Part shown: in pieces, positions 1 to 8,866 of the stretch
Position numbering within the stretch: position 1 is the first letter of the stretch
Layout of the letters: each line of letters starts with the position of its first letter
Source of the DNA: Streptosporangiaceae bacterium
Lineage (GTDB): Bacteria > Actinomycetota > Actinomycetes > Streptosporangiales > Streptosporangiaceae
Direction: 5' to 3'
Length of the DNA stretch: 64,000 nt
Assembly (NCBI GenBank): GCA_030041275.1
Contig: JASHOE010000041.1
Span: 1 to 64,000 of the forward strand
Notes under the pieces: model-generated
The model's input: the letters and a program-made list of their open reading frames with translations, nothing else
The model's database searches: none
What the model was told of the DNA's origin: nothing
Made by a program: the position numbers and the translations under genes

Positions 1-396
1 GCTGACCCGCTCCACGAAGCAGCGGCCCGCCGGCACGAGCTAACCAGGTCCAGGGCCATCCAGGCCCTGCGCGAGCTCGACCGGTCCGGCGCTCCCGTCA
101 CCTTCGCCGCCGTCGCCGCGGCGGCGCGGATCTCACGATCATGGCTCTACGCCCAGCCCGACATCGCCGGCCAGATCCGCCGACTGCGAAATGAAACAAC
201 CACCGCCAGCTCCATCGCCGTTGTCCCCGCACGCCAGCAGGCAACCGACGCCTCCCTGCGCACCAGGCTCACTGCCACGCTCGAGCGCAACAAGCAGCTA
301 GCCGACCACAACGCGCGGCTGCGTCGCCAGCTCGCCAGCGTGCTCGGCGACCAGCGCCAGGAACGAACCCGATCCGGTAACAATTCACCGCCATGA
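1..396 (+). CDS. DUF6262-like recombination accessory protein (5' partial)
   Basis: The reading frame is open from base 1, so the start lies outside the window. The 131 visible residues contain a helix-turn-helix-like stretch (FAAVAAAARISRSWLY) followed by an Arg/Gln-rich coiled-coil tail (ATLERNKQLADHNARLRRQL). This layout matches small DUF6262/TnpC-like proteins that follow paired tyrosine recombinases in Tn554-type transposons (family knowledge). The role is inferred to be accessory DNA binding during site-specific transposition. Its stop overlaps the start of the next open frame by 4 nt (ATGA), but that frame encodes the end of an unrelated transposase, so the junction is probably a mobile-element scar. 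The window edge probably lies inside a larger transposon. Confidence 0.6.
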   Translation, partial: ADPLHEAAARRHELTRSRAIQALRELDRSGAPVTFAAVAAAARISRSWLYAQPDIAGQIRRLRNETTTASSIAVVPARQQATDASLRTRLTATLERNKQLADHNARLRRQLASVLGDQRQERTRSGNNSPP

Positions 397-698
397 AAAA
401 CGTTCACGCCGCGTGCGAGCGTCCCGTTAGCGACATGTCCGCGACGGGACGCCGCAGGTCAAAGCCCCTGCTGACGCGAAAGCTCAAGATAAGCATCGAG
501 TCGCTGAACTCCCGGTTCCGGCAGGCCTGCCGGCGCAGGGGCCACTTCCCCGACGAGGCCTCCGCGCTGAAGGTGCTCTACCTCGTCATCGCCACACCGC
601 ACAAGAACAGGACTAACGTCAACGGCGGAACGCCGGGCTGGAAGGAAGCCATCAACGCGCTGACCATGTACCACGGCGACAGGATCACCCTCAACTAA
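393..698 (+). pseudogene. IS256-family transposase, C-terminal remnant
   Basis: From about residue 32 the frame reads as the extreme C-terminus of an IS256-family (MULE-type DDE) transposase: LNSRFRQACRRRGHFPDEA, then ALKVLYLV and WKEAINALTMYHGDRI. Full transposases of this family are about 400 residues. Here the DDE catalytic core and the left part of the element are missing, so only about 70 residues are recognisable. The first 30 residues do not look like transposase. A candidate right terminal repeat follows just downstream. I infer an inactive IS remnant fused by chance to an ATG that overlaps the preceding gene. Confidence 0.7.
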
Positions 699-719
699 TG
701 GAGATCACCGCCGCCCACG

Positions 720-736
720 AAATTTCTGACAGTCCC
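720..736 (+). mobile_element. Putative IS256-type right terminal repeat
   Basis: The stretch reads AAATTTCTGACAGTCCC, 22 bp after the transposase remnant's stop. It resembles the AT-rich plus TGACAG-type ends of actinobacterial IS256 elements. No matching left end is visible, which fits a truncated element. The call rests on position and resemblance only. Confidence 0.35.
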
Positions 737-1058
737 AGCCGCCTCCGGATATCGCGCCCGGTCGGCGGCAGAAGCGCGCATTCACTTCCAGAGGCTGAAC
801 CTGCATAAACATACGGTCGCTGCCCGCATCATGGGCTGCGGGCGGGGTTGGCAAGCGTTCTGACAGCAGGAGATAGCCGCGCGCGGACCCGCCGCTCTGC
901 GCGGTCACTTGGTCGGTGCTGCTCATCGGCTGATGCATGCAGAACGGGTCTTTCTGCTCGCTGCCGTCGGCGCGGCAAGGCAGACGCGCGGTGTCCGGCC
1001 TGCTGAGTGGCCTCGGGCGAGTCCATGCGGGGCTGGGCGGGTGTGCGGGCAGGCTGCG
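737..1058. other. Intergenic region, no gene seen
   Basis: No frame here has convincing coding character or a ribosome binding site. A short inverted repeat (GCCCGC ... GCGGGC, near 829-850) could act as a weak terminator for the leftward efflux gene that ends at its right edge. Confidence 0.4.
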
Positions 1059-3158
1059 TTACAGGGTGAGGCCTGGTTCGAGGTGTGCGATGGCCTGGTC
1101 GATGAGGGCGGGGAGGTCGGCGTCGGGGTTGTCGGTGACGGCCGCGCCGGCCGCCATGGCGGCGCCCACAACGGCGCCGGCGACGGTGCGGACGGTGAAG
1201 TCGTCGGGGCGGCGGCCGGCGCGTTCGGCCATGGCACGGGCGAGGATCTGCATGGCCTGGGAGAGCTGGTCGAGCATGGCAGCGCGCAGCCTGGGGACGG
1301 TGAAGGTGAGCGTGATCCGTTCTTTCTGCTCGGCGCGCTGCTGTTCGGTCAGGCCGGCGAACGTCGCGGCGAACGCGGCGCGCAGGGCCGGGACGGGGGC
1401 CAGGTGCTGGGGCTGGGCACGGAACGCCTCGATGAGCAGCGGGTCGTAGTCGTCGCCGAGCACCACGTCTTCCTTGGTGGGGAAGTAGCGGAAGAACGTA
1501 GTCTCCGAGATATCGGCGGCGGCGATGATCTGCTCGATGGTGGTGCCGTCATAGCCCTGCTCGCGGAACAGGCGAAGCGCGCAGGCCTGGATCGTGGCGC
1601 GGGTCTGGGCCTTCTTGCGTTCCCGCAAGCCTGGCCCGACGGGGCTGGTTGCTGAATCGGTCATGGTGGTCCTCCGTGGCAAGAATGCCAGTGCCAGGAG
1701 CGCGCCGGCGACGGCGATCGCCGCCGAGACAAGCAGTGAGACATCCAGGCCGCCGGCGAAGGCGGCGCGGACCCAGCGGGCGAGCGCCGCCGAGCCGGGC
1801 CGACTGGCGGCGGCCACGCCGCCGTAGACGCTCTGGCGGGCCGCGGCGGCTACGGCCGGTGGGATCGCGTGCAGGCCGAGGCGGGCCTGGTAGCCCACGG
1901 CGAGGACGCTACCCATGATGGCGGTGCCGAGCGGACCGGCCGTCTTTTGGAACGCCTGGACGACGGCGGAGCCGGTTCCGCCCTGTTCGGCGGGTAGCTG
2001 GGACAGCGCCGCGGCGGTCGCGGTAGTGAGCGTCAGGCCGACGCCCGCGCCAAGCACGGCCATCCAGACGGCGATGAACGCGCTGCTCGCGGCTGTTCCC
2101 GTCGTCGCGCCGATCACGGCGCCGGCGGCGAGAAGGCTGAACCCGAGCGTCACGGCGGGCTTGGCTCCGGCTGTCCTGGCGAGCGCGCTGGCGGGCAGGG
2201 CGCCGGCGATGAGACCGCCGATCAGCGGCAGCAGCCGGAGCCCGGAACCGAGAGCGTTTGCTCCCTGGACGGCCTGAAAGTACTGCGGCATGGCGAACAG
2301 CACGCCGATCATGGCGAGCCCGGCTATCCCGCCGAGCACCGCTCCCCAGGTGAAGGAGGCGCAGCGGAACAGGCCCGGGTCGATCAGCGGTCTGCCGCCC
2401 CGCTGGCCGAGCCGGAGTTCCCGCACCCCGAACCCGGCGAGCGCGGCGAGGCCGGCGGCCAATAGCGCCAGGGCGCCCGGATCGCCCCAGCCGTCCTGAC
2501 CGGCCTGGATCAGCCCGTAGGTCACGATGACGAGGCCGACGGCCGAGGTGAGCATGCCAGGCAGGTCGAGCACAGGCCGCCGCGCGGAGCGCGACTCCGG
2601 GACCAGGACCAGGACGGCGGTCAGGCCGACGGCGACGATGGGCACGTTGAGCAGGAACACCCACCCCCACCACAGCCGCGTCAGCATCCAGCCGCCGAGC
2701 ACGGGCCCGGCGGGCAGGCCGAGGAAGTTGGCGGCCTCGTAGACCCCGACGGCCTTGGGTCGTTCGTCGTCGCTGAACAAGACCGTGAGCGCGGACATGG
2801 CCATGACCGTGACCCCTGCCCCGGCCAGGCCCATCAGCAGCCGGGCGATGACGAACACGGCGGAGGAGTGCGCCCCGGCGCACAGTGCGGAGCCCGCGCC
2901 GAACGCTGCGAGGCTGCCGGCCAGGAGCTTCTTGCGGCCGAACCGGTCACCGATCAGCCCGGCCGGAAGGGTGGTGGCGGCGAGCAGCAGCAGGTAGCCG
3001 GAGGAGAACCACTCCAAGTCAGCCCCTGTGGCGCGCAGCGCGCGGGCCAGGGTGGGCAGTGCCACCGACAGCACCGTGCCGTCCACGGTCACCGCGAACA
3101 GGCTCAGGCTGACCGCTCCGAGCGCCCACCAGCGCCGCGCCCCGCTTCTGCCACGCAC
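1059..3158 (-). CDS. DHA2 (EmrB/QacA) MFS efflux transporter fused to a C-terminal TetR regulator
   Basis: One uninterrupted 699-residue frame. Residues about 10-490 form a 14-TM drug:H+ antiporter of the DHA2 group, with Asp26 in TM1, motif A GDRFGRKK at 70-77 and motif C GPVLGG at 151-156. Residues 499-699 are a complete TetR protein, with an N-terminal HTH (TIEQIIAAADISETTFFRYF) and a ligand-binding half. The TetR part begins MTDSATSPVG, looks like a free-standing N-terminus and has its own ribosome binding site, so the regulator may be made both fused and free. The gene is divergent from an alpha/beta hydrolase across a perfect inverted repeat, which is the expected autoregulatory operator. 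Alternatives are a recently lost stop codon or a sequencing indel. The pump substrate is unknown. Confidence 0.85.
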   Translation of the reverse strand: MRGRSGARRWWALGAVSLSLFAVTVDGTVLSVALPTLARALRATGADLEWFSSGYLLLLAATTLPAGLIGDRFGRKKLLAGSLAAFGAGSALCAGAHSSAVFVIARLLMGLAGAGVTVMAMSALTVLFSDDERPKAVGVYEAANFLGLPAGPVLGGWMLTRLWWGWVFLLNVPIVAVGLTAVLVLVPESRSARRPVLDLPGMLTSAVGLVIVTYGLIQAGQDGWGDPGALALLAAGLAALAGFGVRELRLGQRGGRPLIDPGLFRCASFTWGAVLGGIAGLAMIGVLFAMPQYFQAVQGANALGSGLRLLPLIGGLIAGALPASALARTAGAKPAVTLGFSLLAAGAVIGATTGTAASSAFIAVWMAVLGAGVGLTLTTATAAALSQLPAEQGGTGSAVVQAFQKTAGPLGTAIMGSVLAVGYQARLGLHAIPPAVAAAARQSVYGGVAAASRPGSAALARWVRAAFAGGLDVSLLVSAAIAVAGALLALAFLPRRTTMTDSATSPVGPGLRERKKAQTRATIQACALRLFREQGYDGTTIEQIIAAADISETTFFRYFPTKEDVVLGDDYDPLLIEAFRAQPQHLAPVPALRAAFAATFAGLTEQQRAEQKERITLTFTVPRLRAAMLDQLSQAMQILARAMAERAGRRPDDFTVRTVAGAVVGAAMAAGAAVTDNPDADLPALIDQAIAHLEPGLTL
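1664..1675 (-). promoter_or_regulatory. Internal Shine-Dalgarno and ATG for the TetR half of the fusion
   Basis: On the minus strand GGAGG (1671-1675) is followed by a 6-nt spacer and ATG (1662-1664), which is ideal spacing. The ATG begins the TetR domain exactly (MTDSATS). Free TetR of 201 residues could therefore be translated from within the fusion reading frame. Confidence 0.7.
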
Positions 3159-3190
3159 AGGCCGCTCCTACATAACGGTGGCTAACCAGT

Positions 3191-3230
3191 TAAGTGGAGG
3201 TTACCAACGTTTAGTGGTAACCTCCACTTA
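3191..3230. promoter_or_regulatory. Perfect 15-bp inverted repeat, candidate TetR operator
   Basis: TAAGTGGAGGTTACC (3191-3205) and GGTAACCTCCACTTA (3216-3230) are exact reverse complements around a 10-bp AT-rich spacer. The site lies between the divergent efflux-TetR fusion and the alpha/beta hydrolase, close to both starts. TetR proteins commonly repress divergent promoters through such palindromes, so the fused TetR is the likely ligand. Confidence 0.75.
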
Positions 3231-3265
3231 GTGCTGGACTTGGCAGGATGACAGGAGGCAGCGGC

Positions 3266-4120
3266 ATGGCGGAACACATGCCCGGCGGTCCGGATGCCGG
3301 TGACCGGTTCGTGCGGCTTGACGACGGCGACATGCACATCGCGGAGGACGGCAAGCCGGGCGCACCCGCCCTGCTGCTGATCCAGAATGCCGCGGCCCCG
3401 CTGGCCAGCTGGGACCCGCTCGTCCCGCAACTGGCGGGCGCGCATCGCGTCATCCGCGTCGACCTGCTCGGCCGCGGGAGTCCGGCTAGCCCCGCCGACC
3501 GGTACGACGTCAGCACTCAGGCCCGCCGAGTCGGCGCCGTGCTGGACAGCCTCGGCGTAGGCCAGGTAACCGTGGTCGGCCATTCCTCGGGATGCACAGT
3601 GGCCACGGCACTGGCCGAGCAGCGGCCCGGCGCGGTAGCGGGCCTGGCGCTCATCGACTTCGGCCCCGGCCTGGAAGCCAAGATCCCCGAACACCGGCTC
3701 TTCCGGCTGGCCCTGACCCAGTTTCCGGGCCGGCTGCTGTGGCGACTACGTACCGAGGCGTCCGTCCGGAAGGCCGCAGGCACCGCCTTCACCCGCCCCG
3801 TGGACATCCCCGCTGCCTTCGTCCAACACGCGATGAAGATGACACACCAGGACTTCGTGGGAGCGATGCGCGAGCCCCTGAACTACCTCGCGCACCAGAG
3901 CCTCCCCGACCGGCTGACCAGGCAGGGCATCCCGCTGCTGGTGATCTTCGGCGCTGACGACCAGCGGTGGCGCTCCTCACAGGCTTCTGCCTACCAAGCC
4001 GTGCCCGGCGCCCGCGTCGAGCTGCTGCCAGGCGTGGGACACTCCCCGATGCTGGAAGACCCGCAAACGACCGGCAAACTGCTACTGGACTTCGCGTCAG
4101 CCGTCGGGCACCCCAGCTGA
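3266..4120 (+). CDS. Alpha/beta-hydrolase fold protein
   Basis: A 284-residue cytosolic protein with the alpha/beta hydrolase layout: nucleophile elbow GHSSGC (Ser near 107), acid loop FGADDQRW and the catalytic His in GVGHSP. The segment NAAAPLASWDPLV after the first strand forms the oxyanion region. The start is the ATG 7 nt after AGGAGG rather than an ATG 18 nt upstream with no binding site. It is divergent from the efflux-TetR fusion and shares its palindromic control region, so hydrolase and pump are probably induced together, perhaps to modify and export the same compound. The substrate cannot be read from the sequence. Confidence 0.8.
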   Translation: MAEHMPGGPDAGDRFVRLDDGDMHIAEDGKPGAPALLLIQNAAAPLASWDPLVPQLAGAHRVIRVDLLGRGSPASPADRYDVSTQARRVGAVLDSLGVGQVTVVGHSSGCTVATALAEQRPGAVAGLALIDFGPGLEAKIPEHRLFRLALTQFPGRLLWRLRTEASVRKAAGTAFTRPVDIPAAFVQHAMKMTHQDFVGAMREPLNYLAHQSLPDRLTRQGIPLLVIFGADDQRWRSSQASAYQAVPGARVELLPGVGHSPMLEDPQTTGKLLLDFASAVGHPS

Positions 4121-4470
4121 TACCCCCGCAAGCGAGCTCTGCGGGGCAGCTGAACCCGGCCTAAGACGATCGAGAGGACGGCGGATTCTCGAGCAACCGC
4201 GGATCGGTCAGCGCCACAGTCCCCTATCGGCAACAGAGTGGTCGTCCTGAACTGATTATTCTGCGCGCGCCTACAACGCCGGACCCGCCATCGGCAAGCT
4301 GCGCGTATTCGGCGCTCGGGAGCGGTGCTTGGCAACGGGCGCACATCCATGCGCGCGCGCCGTGACCTGGCGTGATGGTCCTGGTCCGCTTTACCGTGGG
4401 CTTCTAGTCATTTGCTGGGGCCTCAGCTGGCCCAGCTTCGGGGTCTCAGCCCGTACCCCGGAGGTGCCCC
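4121..4470. other. Intergenic region, no gene seen
   Basis: The 350 bases between the hydrolase and the recombinase carry no frame with coding character. The only clear signal is a GGAGG ribosome binding site at the right end, 6 nt before the recombinase ATG. It may include an attachment-site remnant, but no repeat partner was found. Confidence 0.4.
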
Positions 4471-5387
4471 ATGGCCAGCACGACCCCGTCCGCTGCCCTC
4501 GTCCCGGTCGCGCCCGTCTTCACCAATACGGAACGGCTGGCATTAGCTGGGTTCCTCGCCGCCTACAGCGGCCTTACGCGTCAGGCGTATGAGCTCGACC
4601 TGCGGCAGTTCGCCGGCTGGTGTCAGCAGCATCAGTTGCGGCTGTTTCAGGCTCGCCGCGCAGACATCGAGCTCTTCGGCCGCGATCTGGAAGCTCGCGG
4701 CCGTGCCCGGGCCACCATCACGCGGCGGCTGTGCACTGTCGCCGGGTTCTACAGGTACGCGGTCGAGGAGGAACTCCTCGATCGCTCGCCCGCCGCGCAT
4801 GTTCGCCGGCCCGCCTGGATTATGAGTCCCACGCCACCGGCCTGGACCGTAACGAGCTCGGTGCGCTGCTGGTCGCCGCTGGGCTCGGCCCGCCAGTCGA
4901 GCACGCACTGATCTCCCTGCTGGCCCTCAACGGGCTGCGCGTCTCCCAAGCCACGAACGCCGACATCGAGGCGCTCGGCATCGAGCACGGGCACCGCACC
5001 TTGGTGATCACCCGCAAAGGCGGGAAGGTGGTCACCATCCCGCTCGCTCCACGCACCGCCCGGGCAATCGACCTGGCGATCGGCGAGCGCATGGAAGGGC
5101 CCATCTTCCTGGCTCCCGGTGGGCGGCGGCTGGACCGCCATGGCGCTGGGCGGATCGTCCGCCGGATCGCCCGGCAGGCTCGAATCACCAAGAAAGTCGG
5201 GCCGCACACGCTCAGGCACGCATTTATCACCGCGGCGCTGGATGCGGGGGTGCCGCTGCGCGACGTGCAGGAAGCTGCCTCTCACGCCGACCCGGGTACC
5301 ACCATGAGATACGACCGGGCCAGGACCTCGCTGGACCGGCACGCCACCTACATCGTCGCCGCCTACGTCGCAGGAGCCGCCCGCTAG
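4471..5387 (+). pseudogene. Tyrosine recombinase/integrase, frameshifted
   Basis: Two frames together encode a normal tyrosine recombinase of about 305 residues. The first (to about 4810) is the SAM-like core-binding domain (GLTRQAYELDLRQFAGWC ... TITRRLCTVAGFYRYAVEEELL). After a shift at a CCC run near 4810-4812, the second carries the catalytic domain: Arg I in NGLRVSQ, the box II HTLRHAF, and HADPGTTMRYDR with the Tyr nucleophile. Adding one C to the run restores one protein. GGAGG lies 6 nt before the ATG. All catalytic residues are intact, so the lesion is either very recent or a base-calling error. It probably moved the surrounding accessory segment. Confidence 0.8.
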
Positions 5388-5400
5388 GCAGCTGCACGCC

Positions 5401-5435
5401 TTCCGCCTGGCAGCCAGAGTGTCAGCCAGGCGGAA
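5401..5435 (+). terminator. 11-bp inverted repeat after the recombinase
   Basis: TTCCGCCTGGC (5401-5411) pairs perfectly with GCCAGGCGGAA (5425-5435) around a 13-nt loop, 13 nt after the recombinase stop. There is no T tract, so it is a GC-type hairpin terminator candidate. A recombination site next to the integrase is the alternative. Confidence 0.45.
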
Positions 5436-5659
5436 ACTCGCGTTACGCAACGTGAGCCCGAAAGGAACCCGCGACCCGCCGTTCGGCGCTCATCTTCTGG
5501 CCTTCATGATGCCCGCGCGGAGTGTTCGAGATCGGACATTATGCGGGTGCTGCGCTACGTACTGTTGCGCGACGCCCTTGTGAACCTCAGTCTTGAGCCC
5601 TGGGCAGGATGTCGTGCGGTGAATCATCTGGGCCCCACGGGATCGGATCCGCTGCAAGG

Positions 5660-6586
5660 ATGACGGCCGTGCGCCGCTACGAGGCGAGTATGTACGACAG
5701 CAACCGCTGGAACGGCTTCGAGCTCCGCCCTGGCGACATCATCATCAGCACCCCGCCAAAGTGCGGGACGACGTGGACGCAGATGATCTGCGCCCTGCTC
5801 ATACTGCAGGAACCGGAGCTCCCGCTCCCGTTGGACACGCTCTCGCCGTGGATCGACATGGTGACTCGCGCCCGCACAGACGTGTTCGCGGACCTGGCAG
5901 CCCAGACGCACCGCCGGTTCATCAAGACCCACACGCCGCTCGACGGGATACCCAACGATCCGACGGTCACCTACATCTGCGTCGGGCGGGACCCGCGCGA
6001 CGTGGGGCTGTCGATCGACCACCATATCGACAACACCGACATCGGCGCGTTCCTCAACCAACGCGAACGGGCGGCCGCGGTCGACGGTATCGAGCTCGGA
6101 CCATTGCGGCCGACGCGGCCGCGCCCCGACGGCGAGCGGGACCGCTTCTGGCAGTGGGTCGACGACGAGACGCCGTCGACGCAGGTAGGGTCGTCGCTGC
6201 GGCGCACTGTAGAGCACCTGCAGACGTTCCGGGACGCCGCCGACGATCTCGACGTCGTGTATTTGCACTACGACGATTTAAAGGCTGACCTGGAGGGGCA
6301 GATGCGGCAGATGGCCGCGCGCCTCGGCATCGACGTCGACGAGCCCCGATGGCCCCGCCTGGTCCAAGCGGCGACGTTCGAGTCGATGCGCAGCAAGGCC
6401 GACACGACCGTCCCAGGCGGCGGTCCGGAGCACTGGATCGATCCCGCCGCGTTCTTCAGCCGCGGCACGAGCGGCCAGTGGCGCGACCTGCTCGACGACG
6501 CCGACCTCGCCCGGTACGCCGCGCGCGTGCGGGCGCTCGCGTCCGACAACCTCGCCGAGTGGGTGCATCGCGAGCCGGTCGACTGA
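5660..6586 (+). CDS. Sulfotransferase domain protein
   Basis: About 308 residues of the Sulfotransfer_1 family, which moves a sulfuryl group from PAPS to an acceptor hydroxyl or amine in the cytosol. The 5'-phosphosulfate-binding loop is STPPKCGTTWTQ, the 3'-phosphate-binding segment VGRDPRDVGLSIDHH, and the late motif RGTSGQWRDLL matches the family's RKGxxGDWK. The start is placed where homologues usually begin (MTAVRRYE); an in-frame ATG 51 nt upstream is possible and neither has a good binding site. It stands alone between a recombinase and decayed genes, so its acceptor cannot be guessed. The PAPS-binding residues look intact. Confidence 0.85.
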   Translation: MTAVRRYEASMYDSNRWNGFELRPGDIIISTPPKCGTTWTQMICALLILQEPELPLPLDTLSPWIDMVTRARTDVFADLAAQTHRRFIKTHTPLDGIPNDPTVTYICVGRDPRDVGLSIDHHIDNTDIGAFLNQRERAAAVDGIELGPLRPTRPRPDGERDRFWQWVDDETPSTQVGSSLRRTVEHLQTFRDAADDLDVVYLHYDDLKADLEGQMRQMAARLGIDVDEPRWPRLVQAATFESMRSKADTTVPGGGPEHWIDPAAFFSRGTSGQWRDLLDDADLARYAARVRALASDNLAEWVHREPVD

Positions 6587-6862
6587 GATCCCCGTCCGGC
6601 GGTATGCCCGCACTACCCAAAGCTGATCGTCAGCGCCGACCGCCGCCCATAACTGCCGATCCGCGCTCGGGACCAACATCAGGAGTCTGCGCTTCAACCG
6701 ACGCCGGATTCGGCGTTCGGTGCACCCCGTCGCGTGCCGCGCGGGCGGGTCGCCGGTTGTGTAGGGGTCATAATCGTCAGCGGGCCGGGCGGCCCCTCTG
6801 GTGTCTGGCGCGTGGTCGGTGGCTGGGGTGGATGGCTGGCGTTCGGTCGAAGAGCTGACGGG

Positions 6863-7532
6863 GTGGCCTTCTCCCGTGCCCAGGTGGTGATGGCCAACGA
6901 GGCGCATAGCGGCCTTGCCCACTGCGTGCGGACCCGTAAGGCTGGTGCCCGCATGGTCCGGGCGGCGCATGCGGCCGGGGTTCGCCGGCTGGCCATGGAG
7001 GTGCTGCACGACCCGGCCGGGAGCGCATTGGGCCCGGTCCGGGAAATTCCGGTGACGGTGGGCGGCTACCTGGCGCAGCCGGACGCGGAGCCTGATTGCT
7101 ACGGCTTTGGAGCTGGGCTGGACCTTGTGGGCCTACGAAGCGGCCATCCCGGCGGACGCTGACCCGGCGGAGCTGCTGAGTAGGGAGTTCAGGAACCGGC
7201 GGGAGCTGGAACAGGCGCGCAACCTTTGCCGGATCCTGGCCGAGGCTCCCGACCGTCCGCTGCTTGTCTGGTGCGGCTACAGCCACGCCGCCAAGGAGGG
7301 GAACGACGCGTGGGTCCCGATGGGACAGCGTTTCACGCAGCTGTCCGGCACTGACCCGTTCGTTATAGACAGTTACCGTGACTCACATCCTGAACACGAA
7401 CTTCGTCGAAGTAGCGGCCCCGTCGAATCTGCACTTCGACCACGACGGAGTGTCCGTCAGGGTCGCAGCTGTCATCAATCCAGATGCTGCCTTCGCCACC
7501 ATCACGCGCGCCGGCAAGTCAGAGACCGCTGA
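6863..7532 (+). pseudogene. TIKI/ChaN/erythromycin-esterase-like protein, broken
   Basis: The first frame carries VVMANEAHSGLAH and GVRRLAMEVL, matching the ExH and later Glu signatures of the EreA/ChaN/TIKI metal-hydrolase fold. After a frame change near 7083-7095 the next frame continues LGWTLWAYEA ... RPLLVWCGYSHAAK, matching the W-x-G-x-x-H signature of the same fold. The N-terminus is shorter than usual and recognisable similarity fades near 7370. I infer a disrupted member of this superfamily. The natural function of the family branch is unknown, and erythromycin esterase activity should not be assumed. Confidence 0.45.
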
Positions 7533-8387
7533 CGACGCGCAACTAAGCGACGCCGGAGGGGCGATGGGCGTCCAGTCGGATTCTCCGGTCATGTTGCCCG
7601 ACCCCCATGACCAGCATTACGCGCCGGCAGTTGCGGCCGCGTGCCAGGGAATCGAGGACGTTCTGAGGCATGTCGCCAGTGTTCTTCGCTGGCGATTCGG
7701 CGTGCACGGACACGACGCGCTCTTCAAAGACGTCACCGTCACTGCGCGGCTGGCAGATGGCCGGCCTCTCGCCCTCGAGCTTGTCCCACGGGCCGCGATG
7801 GGCGACGACCAGTCGCAGATCGAGCCGCGTGGCCTGGCAGAAGTGGCGGACCTGGTGACATACTCTCAGCGCGAGCCCGTAGCCCACGAACTGTGGCGGG
7901 AGGCCTGGAACCTCCGGCACGCGAATCCCAGGAGCTCGATGGTCATCGGCGTTGCTGCAGCCGAGGTGGGCTCAAGCAGCTCATCGCCGCGCTGATTCCG
8001 GATGCCGACGCGCTGGTCGAGAATATCCCGTCGCCGCCGCTAGACGTGATCATGCGGAAAGTGCTTCCTAACCTGCCCATCCGAGCCGACGTCGAACCCG
8101 GCCGCCGCGTTCCCCGCCATCTCCGCACGGCGATCACGACGGCAGTCGACGACCGCAACCGCGGCGTTCACCTCGGCGCCGCGCCACGCGGTGACTTGCG
8201 CGGTACCTTGCTAGCAATCCGAGAATTCTTGTATTTGCTGGACAAATACTCCGGACAGCAGTGGGCCAACGCGATGCTGACACAGACCACGCGATCGGCG
8301 CTGGCGGATCTACCTGGGGCTGACACCACGGCCCTCGGACCTCTGCCTGCAGGACGGACGCCGCGTTCTGCCACCAACTTTGCCTAG
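7378..8387 (+). pseudogene. Hypothetical protein with HEPN-like C-terminus, frameshifted
   Basis: The first frame runs from a GTG to about 7968 (HELWREAWNLRHANPRSSMVI). The same protein then continues in another frame (LKQLIAALIPDADALVENI ... REFLYLLDKYSGQQWA). Restoring one C in the GGGCTC context near 7967-7972 joins them into one product of about 335 residues. The second part contains RNRGVH followed by a helix, which fits the R-x4-H signature of HEPN ribonuclease folds. The first part is not recognised. The HEPN reading is inference from a short motif. The gene directly follows another broken gene, so this segment looks like decaying accessory DNA. Confidence 0.5.
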
Positions 8388-8866
8388 CGACACACTGTGA
8401 CCGGGTTGACAGCAAAGCTCGGTCGGACTGGGCTGTCCCTCGAACCGTTGAGACCATCTCGCCCTTGCGCGACCGGCCCCGTCTAGCTGACCCGGCGGAC
8501 CGAGGGCCACTTCGCCGCCCAGACCTGCTCCACAGCATTCGTAAGGTCCTGGCCTGGCTGAGGAGCCGATGATGCCCAGCCAGGCGGAGTTGCGCGGGAT
8601 GGCAAACAGCCGGTTCTCGTCTCAGATGACGCGTGGCGCCTCGCCAGGCGGCAACGTGATCTTGTGCCAGCTCACGCGCGTAGCTCGCGCCATCCCGTCG
8701 CCGACGCGGAAGTTCTCGGTCCTGACCAGGACCAGCGTAGTGCAGTTAATAGACGCAAGCGGGGCATACGCACAGCACTACCACGGTGTCAGCCACCTGC
8801 TGTCCGTGAGGCTGGGCAACTTGTCACTGCTGCCTGTTATCCGCGTGGTTCCAACGCCGGGGCGTA
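8388..8866. other. Intergenic region, no gene seen
   Basis: An open frame on the plus strand here has no ribosome binding site, no recognisable domain and no coding character. I see no RNA gene or repeat. Confidence 0.4.

Noticed and set aside
909..1655. Long rightward open frames opposite the exporter-TetR gene
   Set aside because: They mirror the third-codon GC bias of the leftward gene and contain low-complexity Gly/Arg stretches.
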